This document shows positions 26,366 to 36,164 of a DNA stretch of 64,000 nt, piece by piece. Within the stretch, counting starts at the first letter, position 1. The number at the start of each line of letters is the position of its first letter. This DNA is from Marine Group II euryarchaeote MED-G37 (lineage in GTDB: Archaea > Thermoplasmatota > Poseidoniia > Poseidoniales > Thalassarchaeaceae): assembly GCA_002457555.1 (NCBI GenBank), contig NTJQ01000003.1, forward strand, positions 57,838 through 121,837. Direction: 5' to 3'. The notes below the pieces were generated by a model. The model worked only from the letters and a program-made list of their open reading frames with translations. It was not told the origin of the DNA and did not search any database. A program made the position numbers and the translations under genes.

Positions 26366-28894
26366 ATGGCGTCCATGGCTACTACACGTCCTGGGGTTCA
26401 GGAACGCATTTTATTACATCTAAGGGATTATGTGGATTACGCCGATAAGGTCGAGGTACCCTTTGCAATTTCTCAGATGGGTATTGCAAATGCTGTATCC
26501 ATTGCTCGTTCGAATGTTCCCCGTGCAATATCTGGAATGAAAGAGTCAGGCCACCTAATTGAGCGACAAGCTCATGTCACTGGCGTATCGAGAAAAAGGA
26601 AAGCATACTTCCTAACCTCCGAAGGAGTAAGTCTTGCTGACAGTATCTGGAATAAGGTCTGTGAAGAACCAGTTCGATTAATTAACTCGGATGGAAGAGC
26701 CGAAAATATAGACCTGCAAACAGCATTGGAACGAACCGAACTCCCTCTAAGACACGTAGATATTCTCAGATATCTCGATGATTCCGGCACTCTTGACTTG
26801 TCTACATTATCTCCTGATTTAATCGAAAGGGATCTCTCAAAACATATTGAGAAGCAACTTGTAAATTCATTGAATGATCTACCTAGATTACGTCGATTCT
26901 ATGGTCGAGACGATGAAATTACCAAAATGGCAAATATCCTGGAATCCGAATCTACAACACTACTAGTTCCAGGAATTGCCGGAATTGGAAAAACCGCTTT
27001 AGCGGCGAAATTACTCGAGCGTTTTACTCATCGAAGAAATCTTCTTTATCACCGGTGTCAAGACTGGGAAGGTTCGAGAGCGTTTCTAGAGGCTTGTTCG
27101 GAATGGCTTGCAATGATCGGAAACAATGACTTGAGCGATTATGTTTCCTCAACACCAGTTCCACAGGTCACAATGGCGGTCAACATAATTGTCGAGGGCT
27201 TGAAAAATTCCCCTGCCCTTATTGTCGTAGATGACTTACACAAGGTAGCGGATGAAAACTTCGTAGCAATTCTTCGAGGCCTTACTCTTCGTATACCTGA
27301 AGCTGAGGGATTAGGTTTAGTTATGTTCTCTAGATCATTTAGAATGGTGGTTCCCGAAAATGATTCAAGTGGCAATACAGTCGCACATTTCCTACCGCTC
27401 GAGGGGCTGGATCAAGATTCTAGCAGACAAATTCTCACTGCAATGCCAGATATTGATTTGCAACAATTCCTCCACATTTATACCCTATCAAGAGGGCATC
27501 CATTGGTCCTTGAATTGATAAATCGAGGCAGTGTTGGGGAAACCTTCCACTCTACTTTAGAGGCTTTTGTTGAAAAGGAAATTTTCAGTAAATTATCAGG
27601 GCCTCAAAAACGACTTCTCGGGGCGATTGCAGTATTCCGTGAGCCAATGCCATTGGCCTCACTTAGTACATTAGACGCTGATCTAGATCTACTAGACGAC
27701 CTTGTGGAGAAGGGACTAGCAAGAAGAATAGATTCTGATAATTATGATGTACACGATTTAGTCAGAGAATTCCTTGTTCGTTCGATGGATGAGTCATTGA
27801 AAGCAGAACTACACAGCAATGCTGTAGCATGGTATCGAACTAGAACTGAAACCGCTGCTGAGAAGATCGAATTCATCCATCATCTAAATGCATCTGGGGA
27901 TGTGGATACTCTTGCCGAAGTATTGCAAAGAGATGGTAGGGAACTGGTTAAGTCAGGTCATATCGAACTCCTAGGTATTCTCAGAGGCTTGGAATCTGAT
28001 GGTTTTACCGCCATCCAATGGGGGTTGATTAGAGAACTTCGAGGCGATATTCTCTCTATTCAAGGCCGATGGGATGAGGCTGAAGAAGAATATGCTGCGG
28101 CCATTCCTACTGCAAAGAAGCACAAGGAAGCACAGACACTTGCTCGATTACTCACCGCTCGTGCTGATATCGCAATAAAACGAGGCGCTATGGATGACGC
28201 CCTAGAATTACACCGTCAGGCATTAGAAATTCAAATAGCAAAAAGAGATGCGGTTGGTGCATCAAGATCATACATCAATATGGGGTACATTTTCCGCCGA
28301 CGCAGGGATACTAGGCACGCATTAGAGGTGTATGGAAATGTGGAGGAATTACTTGACGCAGAAACCGATCCGAGTTTGATGGATACCAGAGTTCGATTAG
28401 CATCCGCCTTCCTAGAGATGGGTGAATTAGATCGTGCTAGAGATCATGCAATGGCCGCACACGACGGAACAAAGGACAATGGATTGGATGCACTTCATGC
28501 TAGGAGTAGGGCGGTTTTAGGCAGGTATTATGCTCGAATGAAAGATAATGATTTGGCTTTACTTCACTATTCTGCGGCCTTGGAAATACTATCTGAGGCT
28601 ACAGATCCTCACAGCGCTGTCGAGGTTGAAATGTTACTCGGCCAAGTGCTAAGCGATGCTGGCAGAAAATCCGAAGCCGCAGAGCGTTACTTGGATGGTC
28701 TTGCCGTTGCTGAAGCTAATGATTTCAGATTATTACAAGGTGAATTGCTAGCAAGGTTAGGGGAGGTAGAGAGTGATCGCTCTGCCAGAATGAATTACCT
28801 CCAACGATCTCTTACAGTATTCCGTGAATTAGGTGCTGTGGACCGTATGCGAGATGTTCAAACTGCAGTGCATCGAGCGATTATGGGCCATTAA
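26366..28894 (+). CDS. STAND-type ATPase regulator with winged helix and TPR repeats
   Basis: The 842-residue protein has three parts. Residues 10-95 resemble a winged-helix DNA-binding domain. Residues 177-300 hold an NB-ARC-like nucleotide switch with R-F-Y-G-R-D-D-E-I, Walker A GIAGIGKT (203-210) and Walker B ALIVVDD (284-290). From about 500 to the end there are tandem TPR-like helical pairs such as W-x-x-A-x-x-x-Y-x-x-A. This is the layout of MalT/AfsR-like STAND regulators, in which ligand binding to the repeats releases the ATPase. It is the last gene of a co-directional run and could control the surface genes upstream, although no operator was identified. No membrane segment is seen. 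Confidence 0.85.
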   Translation: MASMATTRPGVQERILLHLRDYVDYADKVEVPFAISQMGIANAVSIARSNVPRAISGMKESGHLIERQAHVTGVSRKRKAYFLTSEGVSLADSIWNKVCEEPVRLINSDGRAENIDLQTALERTELPLRHVDILRYLDDSGTLDLSTLSPDLIERDLSKHIEKQLVNSLNDLPRLRRFYGRDDEITKMANILESESTTLLVPGIAGIGKTALAAKLLERFTHRRNLLYHRCQDWEGSRAFLEACSEWLAMIGNNDLSDYVSSTPVPQVTMAVNIIVEGLKNSPALIVVDDLHKVADENFVAILRGLTLRIPEAEGLGLVMFSRSFRMVVPENDSSGNTVAHFLPLEGLDQDSSRQILTAMPDIDLQQFLHIYTLSRGHPLVLELINRGSVGETFHSTLEAFVEKEIFSKLSGPQKRLLGAIAVFREPMPLASLSTLDADLDLLDDLVEKGLARRIDSDNYDVHDLVREFLVRSMDESLKAELHSNAVAWYRTRTETAAEKIEFIHHLNASGDVDTLAEVLQRDGRELVKSGHIELLGILRGLESDGFTAIQWGLIRELRGDILSIQGRWDEAEEEYAAAIPTAKKHKEAQTLARLLTARADIAIKRGAMDDALELHRQALEIQIAKRDAVGASRSYINMGYIFRRRRDTRHALEVYGNVEELLDAETDPSLMDTRVRLASAFLEMGELDRARDHAMAAHDGTKDNGLDALHARSRAVLGRYYARMKDNDLALLHYSAALEILSEATDPHSAVEVEMLLGQVLSDAGRKSEAAERYLDGLAVAEANDFRLLQGELLARLGEVESDRSARMNYLQRSLTVFRELGAVDRMRDVQTAVHRAIMGH

Positions 28895-28902
28895 GTGGAA
28901 TC

Positions 28903-29712
28903 TCAAAGGGTAGAATTAATTTGTTCTAATTCCCCCTGTCCAAGCTTATGAGAAAACTCCGGGCCTTCTTGTTTAGAAATTGAAAGAACTCCGTTGAATC
29001 TCTCACCTATTTGGTGTAAAACTTCGGATTCGGCTAGATGTGGAGCGTTATTTTTCTCAGAAATGTGGCAAAGTACTATGCTGCTCAATTTCGGGTGTAA
29101 TATTTCTGCTAAAATATCTGCAGTTTGCTGATTAGAAAGATGCCCTCCACGTCCTGAAATACGTTTTTTTAGATACGGGGGATATGGTCCTGAAATTAGT
29201 CTGTTTAGGTCATAATTCGCCTCTATAGAGATATGTTCACATCCTGCTAAATGTTTCATTAATTCAATAGTAGGCTCACCTAAATCAGTGACAAAAGCCG
29301 CCCTCATCCCGTCACCGTTACTCGCGATAACAGCAACATTGTCTGCATCATCGTGAGGAACTGGTACTGGAAGCAGACTCAAATCGTCAGAAATATGCAA
29401 TCTTTCCAGTCCCTCAAAGGTTCTAACTTGTGAAATAGGTTCTAGCCCCAACCTCATGGTTGTTTCCAGGTTTGCGTACAATCGGGCATCCCATTTTTTG
29501 GAGGCCCGAGCGGCCGATTTAGAATGATCAGAATGATGATGGCTGACAATAATAGCATCTATGGAAGCTGCTTTTACCCCCGCTAAACTCAACCTTTCTT
29601 CCATTTGTTTTAGAGAAAATCCACAATCCACTATGACTCTTGTCTCACCTGTGGACAGTAGTGTGGCATTTCCACGACTACCACTTCCCAAGTGAGTTAT
29701 CTCTAAGCCCAT
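28903..29712 (-). CDS. MBL-fold metallo-hydrolase, WalJ/YycJ-like
   Basis: This 269-residue protein has the metallo-beta-lactamase fold core. The N-terminal L-G-S-G-S-R-G-N block is typical of the WalJ (YycJ) group. The zinc motif SHHHSDH is at about 57-63, a T-D-L-G metal ligand segment near 150, G-H-L-S-N near 200 and a C-H-I-S-E segment near 230. Family members are proposed to be nucleases or phosphodiesterases; the substrate in archaea is not known. It converges with the STAND gene, with an 8-base gap between stops, and is divergent from the large secreted protein. Confidence 0.85.
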   Translation of the reverse strand: MGLEITHLGSGSRGNATLLSTGETRVIVDCGFSLKQMEERLSLAGVKAASIDAIIVSHHHSDHSKSAARASKKWDARLYANLETTMRLGLEPISQVRTFEGLERLHISDDLSLLPVPVPHDDADNVAVIASNGDGMRAAFVTDLGEPTIELMKHLAGCEHISIEANYDLNRLISGPYPPYLKKRISGRGGHLSNQQTADILAEILHPKLSSIVLCHISEKNNAPHLAESEVLHQIGERFNGVLSISKQEGPEFSHKLGQGELEQINSTL

Positions 29713-29804
29713 TGAATCAGTATGGCGGGCGAGGCCGTAAGGTCTTCAATGCAACCCTGATTATCAGTTTAAATCAGCTAACATCCAATGCCCTCTCGTG
29801 CGCG

Positions 29805-29821
29805 CGACGGCGTAGCCGTCG
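29805..29821 (+). other. Stem-loop in divergent spacer, 7-bp stem, loop GTA
   Basis: CGACGGC pairs with GCCGTCG around GTA. It lies between two divergent genes, so here it cannot follow a stop codon. A role at the DNA level or in a 5' leader is possible. Confidence 0.6.
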
Positions 29822-29912
29822 AGCAATTGTACCTAGGGTGTGTCCGAACGACGCTCCATCACCGTCATAAGTCAAGCAAGAGCGCTCCCGTATGTCTACC
29901 AGAGGTCATACC

Positions 29913-32900
29913 ATGCGACGTAAGCAAACAGCGTTCTTCGTCACATTGTTGATTTTGAGTAGCCTCGTATTCGTTTCCCAAACTAGACCGCAGGCACCAG
30001 TGTCTTCGGTCGACCCACCTGATATACCCGGTTCGGGCCCAATGGCTGTAGACCAAGATGAAGATTTAATTCCTGATATACATGAAGTGATATTTAGTGA
30101 AGCAAGACATATCGATACTCCGTTTGGTGTTGTAGTGGTTGAAGGGCTAGATCCGATGAATGGTTCAGATAACATCACCGACTTCGATAGAGATGGAGCT
30201 AGTGCACTGATGGAATATTGTTGGCCCTGGACATTGGAAACCTGCTTTACAGAACGTCTATCGTTAACAGGTAAATCTCCCGATGAAACACAATCTGGAT
30301 TCAGGGAGTATCTTGATCCTCGAGAATCGGATACAGATGGAGATGGCCTCCCAGATGGTTATGAAATTTACATGTGTACCGAAGGAGGAGCTGGTTACCA
30401 AAATCCAGCTACTAGTGAATGGACTTGCCTTTACTTCGATCCCTTAGATGATTCAGATACATTTGAAGATGCGGATTTATGTATTGAACAGGCCAGTGAA
30501 TGGGGTTGTGGAGACGGTTTTGATGTAAACCGAGACGGTGAAATTGACCTCGATGAACGTTACACAAACTCTGAAGAATATTGGTTCGGCACACCATCAG
30601 ATTGGCTTACTGAAAGGGATGGTTTGTGGTGTGCTGGGATAATGCCCAACCTCCATCCTGATGCCTGTCAAAATGAGATTGAAAGGCCCACCGGTGACGA
30701 TGGTTGGTTGGGTAGCGACCCACGTCGAATGGACTCCGATCATTACACTTGGAGTGAATTACTCCCCACCAGTCTGGCTGTTCCCGGAGATGGAATTCCT
30801 GATGGTTGGGAGGCATACCATGGCCTCGATCCTAGAAATGCAAGCGATGCGACACTAGATTCCGACTCAGACGGCTGGGATATAGACAGAGACGGGTTCA
30901 TCATCCCCGACTCTTCAATTGCCACCGCGCGCTGGGGAGAGGCATTCAGCAATTATGAGGAATATTTGATTCACATGGATAGTGGCCACTGGGTCCGCCC
31001 AGGATTAAGAGGGACGATATTAACAAGTCAATCCGACGAAGTTATGCTATTCGACCAAGGAACAAACCCAATGTTGGTCGATGGAAGAGTGCACACCGTT
31101 CTATCAGATAATCCACGAGATCGTTTACTCGTTGGTTCTGCTTATGGAATAACGGCAATTAATCCATTTGAGGGTATCTCTTCGACTTTTGAATTACCAA
31201 GTGGCATGGAATTGTTCACTATGATGCGTTGGAATCCATCTTCCGAAGATTATCTCATTCTGGGGTCTAATCATGGAATACATACGTTGATCCTCGAGAA
31301 TGGCTTACCACAGATGGATACATTGTCTGCATCGAACCTAGGGTCGATTCAAGTGATTGAATCACTACAAACAGGTAGTGGCGATTTGGATTTGATTTTA
31401 CTCGGCCATGGGTCAAATGCCTGGAGGATGACGATTTCCGAACCATCTTCTGGAACTGGCAACCCAGACTTTAGCGAAGTAATAGCCATAGATGAACTAA
31501 CGGAAATGTTAGACATACTGGGTGCATCATTCACGGAAGTAATCCACGTTCCAATGGCCGGTAGAGGCCCGATGTTGATTGTTGGAACCGATAGTGGAAT
31601 GATTCGATGGGACACCACAGATGGAACATCTTCGATAGGTGAACCATTCTGGATTTACACTACTGAAGATGCAGAAGAATATGTTCAATTCGCAGACTTG
31701 CTTAATCAGTCAAAGTCGGCCGTAGTTAATGTCATGGAATTAGCAGGACCAGTAGCTACTGACGGGTCATTAGAGGAAGTAACCGGAGTTTGGCTAGGTA
31801 CACCTGGTGGAATACACCTGATTGACCTAGATTTGTTTGTTGGACTGCCTAAACAAGCCTTCAACACAGACCGAATGTTCAATTTAGAGCGTTGGGAAGA
31901 AGGCGCTAATGATATTTACTCAATTCATGCAATAGGCGGCCAGATATTGTTGGGTTCAAGAGACGGAACTTGGGCTCTTGAAGGAGGATCCCAGGGAGTC
32001 TTAGGGATTGAAGAAAACCAAACAAGGATGCCCGGACTTGTCACCTCTCTGACTACCTTTATTCACGATGGCAACCAGTACTTGTTTGCAGGTGTCTCAC
32101 CAGGCGAATTCATGAACATCATGCCAATAAATCCCAAATCTATCGATTCAGATCTAGATGGAATGCCCGATGGCTGGGAGTTTGTTTACGGATTAGACCC
32201 CACCGACCCATATGACCGATTTAGGGACGCAGATGCAGATGGGGTATACTTCGACATAGATGGAGTAAGTTTCAATCGAGAATGGTCCAACCTTGACGAG
32301 TATAGATTCGTTAATACAAGTGAAGGTGGTTTCAACGGAACAGATCCAAGAAATATCGACACTGATGGAGACGGTTTGACCGATGGACAAGAATATTGGG
32401 GTTGGTTTACAGATTCTACAGATTTCTCTTGCCATTACCTAAATCAGGAATATATTTGCGATGATGAAGTTGGAGAGGCTGCTCTAGAAGTCCATCTCTC
32501 TGGTTGGTTAAACTCTGGTGCTGGAGGAGGAACTGATGGCCCCACAGACCCAACCAGTCTAGATAGTGATGGAGATGGAATGCCAGATGGTTGGGAAATT
32601 GAGCACCGCCGCTGGATTGGAGATGTATACACAGGTGGTAACCTTTGGACATTAGACCCGAGAGATCCCTCAGATGCAATTATGGATGCTGATGGGGACG
32701 GCTTGGATAATGTCTGCGAATACAAATGGGGTCTTTACGTAGAAACGGTGGCATTAGAAGGTCTACCTACTCATGGAGAAAATGCTAGCGCTGCCCAGAG
32801 TTGGACGAAGACTGATCCAAATAATCCTGATTCCGATGGAGATTCTCTGCCAGATGGTTGGGAGGCCCGCTATCAATGCTCATGGGGTAGAAATAATCGT

Positions 32901-35645
32901 GGAATTAATCCACTAAATGGGTCCGATGCGCTAAACAATCCAGACGGGGACGGATTTGATGTGAATCATGATGGGATCTTAGATCTCAACGAGAGCCTGG
33001 TAAATTGGCTTGAATACCACCTTAAGGACCAAATCCTCTATTCTGATTCAACCAGCTCCGGGCTTTCTTTCCCAGATAATTTCACAACTTTACTTACACA
33101 TCAATCCTGGTTAGGATTTGCTGGTGATTCCTTCGGTGCCAAAACTAGTACAGCATATCGTAGCCTAGTTAATGGTACAACCAGTGAGGATGTTGGCGCT
33201 GCTAACCCGATTGATTCTGATTCTGATAGAGATGGTATCCCAGATGGATGGGAATTCTACCACGCACGATGGAGCTTGTTCGATGAAACTTGGACATTAA
33301 ATCCTGTGAATGAAGGCGATCAGGTCGGCGACCCAGATGGGGATGGAATGAATAATTGGGAAGAGTACAACGTAATTGATGGCAATTTTAGTGAAATTGA
33401 CGACCTTACAACAGTCCCTCAATTTTACTTGCTTAATGTCGGGGGAGAATTACTTGCAACCCCTTGGTTATCTGCAGAATCTACACTTTCATTTGGAACC
33501 TTCCTCAGTGATGAAGAAATACAACTCAGAGGCTATACTGCCGATCCCAATGAACCCGACACCGATGGTGATGGTTTGCTCGATGGGATTGAATTGATGT
33601 TTACTAGATGGAATTCAACCGACGAAACATGGACTCTTAATCCACTGGTCGCGGGTGATGGAAACTACGATTCTGACCGAGATGGAATCACAGACTTAGT
33701 GGAATTGAACCTTACCAATAAAAATCCACAAAATGGAGGCCTATCACCTCCTGACGCACCTAGATTATGGGAAGAAGCGGAATCTCTAGACCCCGATGAA
33801 GCTGTAAATCGAGTCTACCGTATTCTCTTCAACAAGGAAGGTAGAGCTGAGATTGCACTAGAGCAATTCGATGATTGGCAAAATGGAGAACCTACCAAAC
33901 CCCTTCTTGTTGCCTTACTAGGGATAACAGATCCTAATTCTGATGATACCGATAGAGATGGTATGAGTGATGGATATGAATATTGGTTCACTGAATGGGA
34001 TTTGGAGGATAATATTTGGACAATGAATCCACTAACAGATACAGATATTCATGTTGATAGTGACGAGGATTCATTTGATTGTAATGGGGATGGATATATT
34101 TCTGATTCAGAATCATTCGATAACTTGGCTGAGTATGATGCTAGAGTATATGGTAAGCGCTCGGCTATCGATACGATTCCAAATGGAACAGGATTGGTAT
34201 CTTACGGTCAAGATACCATCACTGCATACATGCAAGAAAGAGGTATGTCTGAGCAGGTGGCAGCGGATCAGTTGTGGATTCTATTTTCGACCAAGGACAT
34301 CGAATCAAGCGACAGGGCTGGTCTGATTAATGCAATAGATCCAGATAATTTTAATTTCAGTCTAGCAGGTGTATCTGACCCTACAAATCCTGACTCTGAT
34401 AGCGATGGCTTACCCGATGGTTGGGAATTTTGCTACTCGATTTACGGCGAATGGCTCCCAGTCAACGAATATAGGTGGTCGTTAAACCCACTAAACCCGT
34501 TGGATATTGACTATGATCCAGATGCCGATGGTTGGTATGATAGAACAATTTTCGATACACCTGCTGAACAAGGAATTTGGGTGAATAGAGAATTCACCCC
34601 AGATCCTGCCAATCAACAGATTCTTCCATCCAACTCCGAGTTGTATTTCACCAATCTAATGGAATACAATAACGGAACCCATCCGTTAGAATTGGATAGC
34701 GATGATGATTCAATGGTAATGGAGCCAGTATTCAGTGGTGGCATAGTAATTGATTATATTCAGAATCTTAATCTCTCAGATGGTCGTGAGGTATTCAAAT
34801 ATGGAACAAATCCTCTAGACAATGATACAGACGGAGATATGATGCCCGACTTTTACGAGTATTATAGGGGCTGGAATGAGACCAATGATAATTGGTCATC
34901 TTATCTAGAAATCTCCGTAGTTTGGTATCAAGTCACTCCTAATGTATTGAAACCAGTAAAAGTCAACGGAGGCACCATTGCTAGGCCGGACCTCGAGTAT
35001 ACTTGGTTCACCCACGACGCCACAGACCCTAGTGATGCAGGGCAAGATGCGGATAATGATGGAAGTTGGGACTGTACAGGAGGAAACTGTGTCTATGTGC
35101 CCTACAATAATTTCCAAGAATATTACGGAGTAGTGAATGCAACCCTTTCGTCACCAACCTTGGTTAGACAGGCCAATCTATACGATTGTTCAGGAAATAT
35201 TGTCCAAGAGTGGTGGCAATTAAGGGAATCACTACTTGGAACCTGTGGAGGAGCTGCTGCATTACAGAGCAATTACATGAGAATGTACAAGGTAAATAAT
35301 GACGATTTACTCTATGCATACATCGTAAATGATAACGATGTTGATTATCAATATTTAGACGAATCAGATGATGAAATTATCGTCAATGGCGAATGGACAG
35401 ACAACTACCAACGCTTTGCAGGAGACCGTTATCACTATCCAAACACTGGTTTGGGGGAATATGTTTGGGGCTGGTGGATAATCGATATTGATGGGGATCA
35501 AATTGCTGATGGAACTGACCCAACCAATTGGGACACAGATGGCGATTGGGCCAATGATTTTTTCGAAATTGAAGATGATATGTTAGATGGAGTTCGAGGT
35601 AATTCTGGTTCGCCAATTCGATATGATGACCGTACAACAAATTGA
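29913..35645 (+). CDS. Giant secreted protein with Ca-binding DxDxDG repeats and a probable beta-propeller
   Basis: The ATG at 29913, preceded by AGAGGT at 29901-29906, gives 1910 residues beginning with a clear signal peptide; an ATG at 29892 would add seven. About twelve copies of a D-x-D-x-D-G-x-P-D-G-W-E unit are spread along the chain, similar to thrombospondin type 3 repeats that bind Ca2+. Most are followed by W-x-L-N-P and a second Asp-rich loop. Between about residues 385 and 740 these units are absent. Seven L-x-x-G-x-x-x-G segments occur instead, as expected for a seven-bladed propeller. There is no C-terminal membrane helix or recognisable sorting signal, so it may be released or held by partners. 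No catalytic motif was found. Confidence 0.82.
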   Translation: MRRKQTAFFVTLLILSSLVFVSQTRPQAPVSSVDPPDIPGSGPMAVDQDEDLIPDIHEVIFSEARHIDTPFGVVVVEGLDPMNGSDNITDFDRDGASALMEYCWPWTLETCFTERLSLTGKSPDETQSGFREYLDPRESDTDGDGLPDGYEIYMCTEGGAGYQNPATSEWTCLYFDPLDDSDTFEDADLCIEQASEWGCGDGFDVNRDGEIDLDERYTNSEEYWFGTPSDWLTERDGLWCAGIMPNLHPDACQNEIERPTGDDGWLGSDPRRMDSDHYTWSELLPTSLAVPGDGIPDGWEAYHGLDPRNASDATLDSDSDGWDIDRDGFIIPDSSIATARWGEAFSNYEEYLIHMDSGHWVRPGLRGTILTSQSDEVMLFDQGTNPMLVDGRVHTVLSDNPRDRLLVGSAYGITAINPFEGISSTFELPSGMELFTMMRWNPSSEDYLILGSNHGIHTLILENGLPQMDTLSASNLGSIQVIESLQTGSGDLDLILLGHGSNAWRMTISEPSSGTGNPDFSEVIAIDELTEMLDILGASFTEVIHVPMAGRGPMLIVGTDSGMIRWDTTDGTSSIGEPFWIYTTEDAEEYVQFADLLNQSKSAVVNVMELAGPVATDGSLEEVTGVWLGTPGGIHLIDLDLFVGLPKQAFNTDRMFNLERWEEGANDIYSIHAIGGQILLGSRDGTWALEGGSQGVLGIEENQTRMPGLVTSLTTFIHDGNQYLFAGVSPGEFMNIMPINPKSIDSDLDGMPDGWEFVYGLDPTDPYDRFRDADADGVYFDIDGVSFNREWSNLDEYRFVNTSEGGFNGTDPRNIDTDGDGLTDGQEYWGWFTDSTDFSCHYLNQEYICDDEVGEAALEVHLSGWLNSGAGGGTDGPTDPTSLDSDGDGMPDGWEIEHRRWIGDVYTGGNLWTLDPRDPSDAIMDADGDGLDNVCEYKWGLYVETVALEGLPTHGENASAAQSWTKTDPNNPDSDGDSLPDGWEARYQCSWGRNNRGINPLNGSDALNNPDGDGFDVNHDGILDLNESLVNWLEYHLKDQILYSDSTSSGLSFPDNFTTLLTHQSWLGFAGDSFGAKTSTAYRSLVNGTTSEDVGAANPIDSDSDRDGIPDGWEFYHARWSLFDETWTLNPVNEGDQVGDPDGDGMNNWEEYNVIDGNFSEIDDLTTVPQFYLLNVGGELLATPWLSAESTLSFGTFLSDEEIQLRGYTADPNEPDTDGDGLLDGIELMFTRWNSTDETWTLNPLVAGDGNYDSDRDGITDLVELNLTNKNPQNGGLSPPDAPRLWEEAESLDPDEAVNRVYRILFNKEGRAEIALEQFDDWQNGEPTKPLLVALLGITDPNSDDTDRDGMSDGYEYWFTEWDLEDNIWTMNPLTDTDIHVDSDEDSFDCNGDGYISDSESFDNLAEYDARVYGKRSAIDTIPNGTGLVSYGQDTITAYMQERGMSEQVAADQLWILFSTKDIESSDRAGLINAIDPDNFNFSLAGVSDPTNPDSDSDGLPDGWEFCYSIYGEWLPVNEYRWSLNPLNPLDIDYDPDADGWYDRTIFDTPAEQGIWVNREFTPDPANQQILPSNSELYFTNLMEYNNGTHPLELDSDDDSMVMEPVFSGGIVIDYIQNLNLSDGREVFKYGTNPLDNDTDGDMMPDFYEYYRGWNETNDNWSSYLEISVVWYQVTPNVLKPVKVNGGTIARPDLEYTWFTHDATDPSDAGQDADNDGSWDCTGGNCVYVPYNNFQEYYGVVNATLSSPTLVRQANLYDCSGNIVQEWWQLRESLLGTCGGAAALQSNYMRMYKVNNDDLLYAYIVNDNDVDYQYLDESDDEIIVNGEWTDNYQRFAGDRYHYPNTGLGEYVWGWWIIDIDGDQIADGTDPTNWDTDGDWANDFFEIEDDMLDGVRGNSGSPIRYDDRTTN

Positions 35646-35693
35646 GCGTAACCTATTCGGTTGGTTCATCAGCAAGGGTAGCGAGGATTGACT

Positions 35694-36164
35694 ATGGACG
35701 AGAATGCCAAGATACCAGGGATTGATGCCCCAATCGAGGAAAGGTTGCTATTCCTGCAAGAAAACATGGTCAATTTTGTTAAGCAGTATAATCTCCCTGT
35801 GATTGAAGTATCGTTGGTTGTTTCAAAATACATCAGAGTTCTACTAGAATCACTTGAGCGTGCAGCATCTGAGAGCGGAGAAAACATCCCGGAAAATATT
35901 TCTCAAGCATGGGATATTGATGCGGATTTGAACGCTCCTACAATAGAATCCTTTCCGTTGGAAAAACTACTTGGAACATTAGATGAAGATAGAATGGATA
36001 TCCTAGATACTATGATGAGAGTAATTATCAACGGTGCAGAGATTCCATTTTCCTCTGCGCTTACCCTACTTCGAGATTGGGAGATGCGATTGAGGATTCA
36101 GATGGCTGAAGCAACAAGCCCTGGCCACCTATTTAGTCCGATGGACCTGCCAGAAGGGTTCTAG
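35694..36164 (+). CDS. Small soluble protein of unknown function
   Basis: The product has 156 residues and looks soluble and mainly helical, with no Cys and no membrane segment. A GAGG at 35684-35687 precedes the ATG; a TTG at 35688 is an alternative start adding two residues. Acidic residues are common throughout, and no domain was recognised. It lies 48 bases after the giant secreted protein and overlaps the convergent trhO gene by four bases. Base composition is like that of its neighbours, which supports it as a real gene. Confidence 0.6.
   Translation: MDENAKIPGIDAPIEERLLFLQENMVNFVKQYNLPVIEVSLVVSKYIRVLLESLERAASESGENIPENISQAWDIDADLNAPTIESFPLEKLLGTLDEDRMDILDTMMRVIINGAEIPFSSALTLLRDWEMRLRIQMAEATSPGHLFSPMDLPEGF

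Noticed and set aside
30329..35580. Tandem DNA repeats suggesting a CRISPR or satellite
   Set aside because: The repeated GATGGAGATGG-type bases are the coding sequence of Ca-binding DxDxDG units with irregular spacing.
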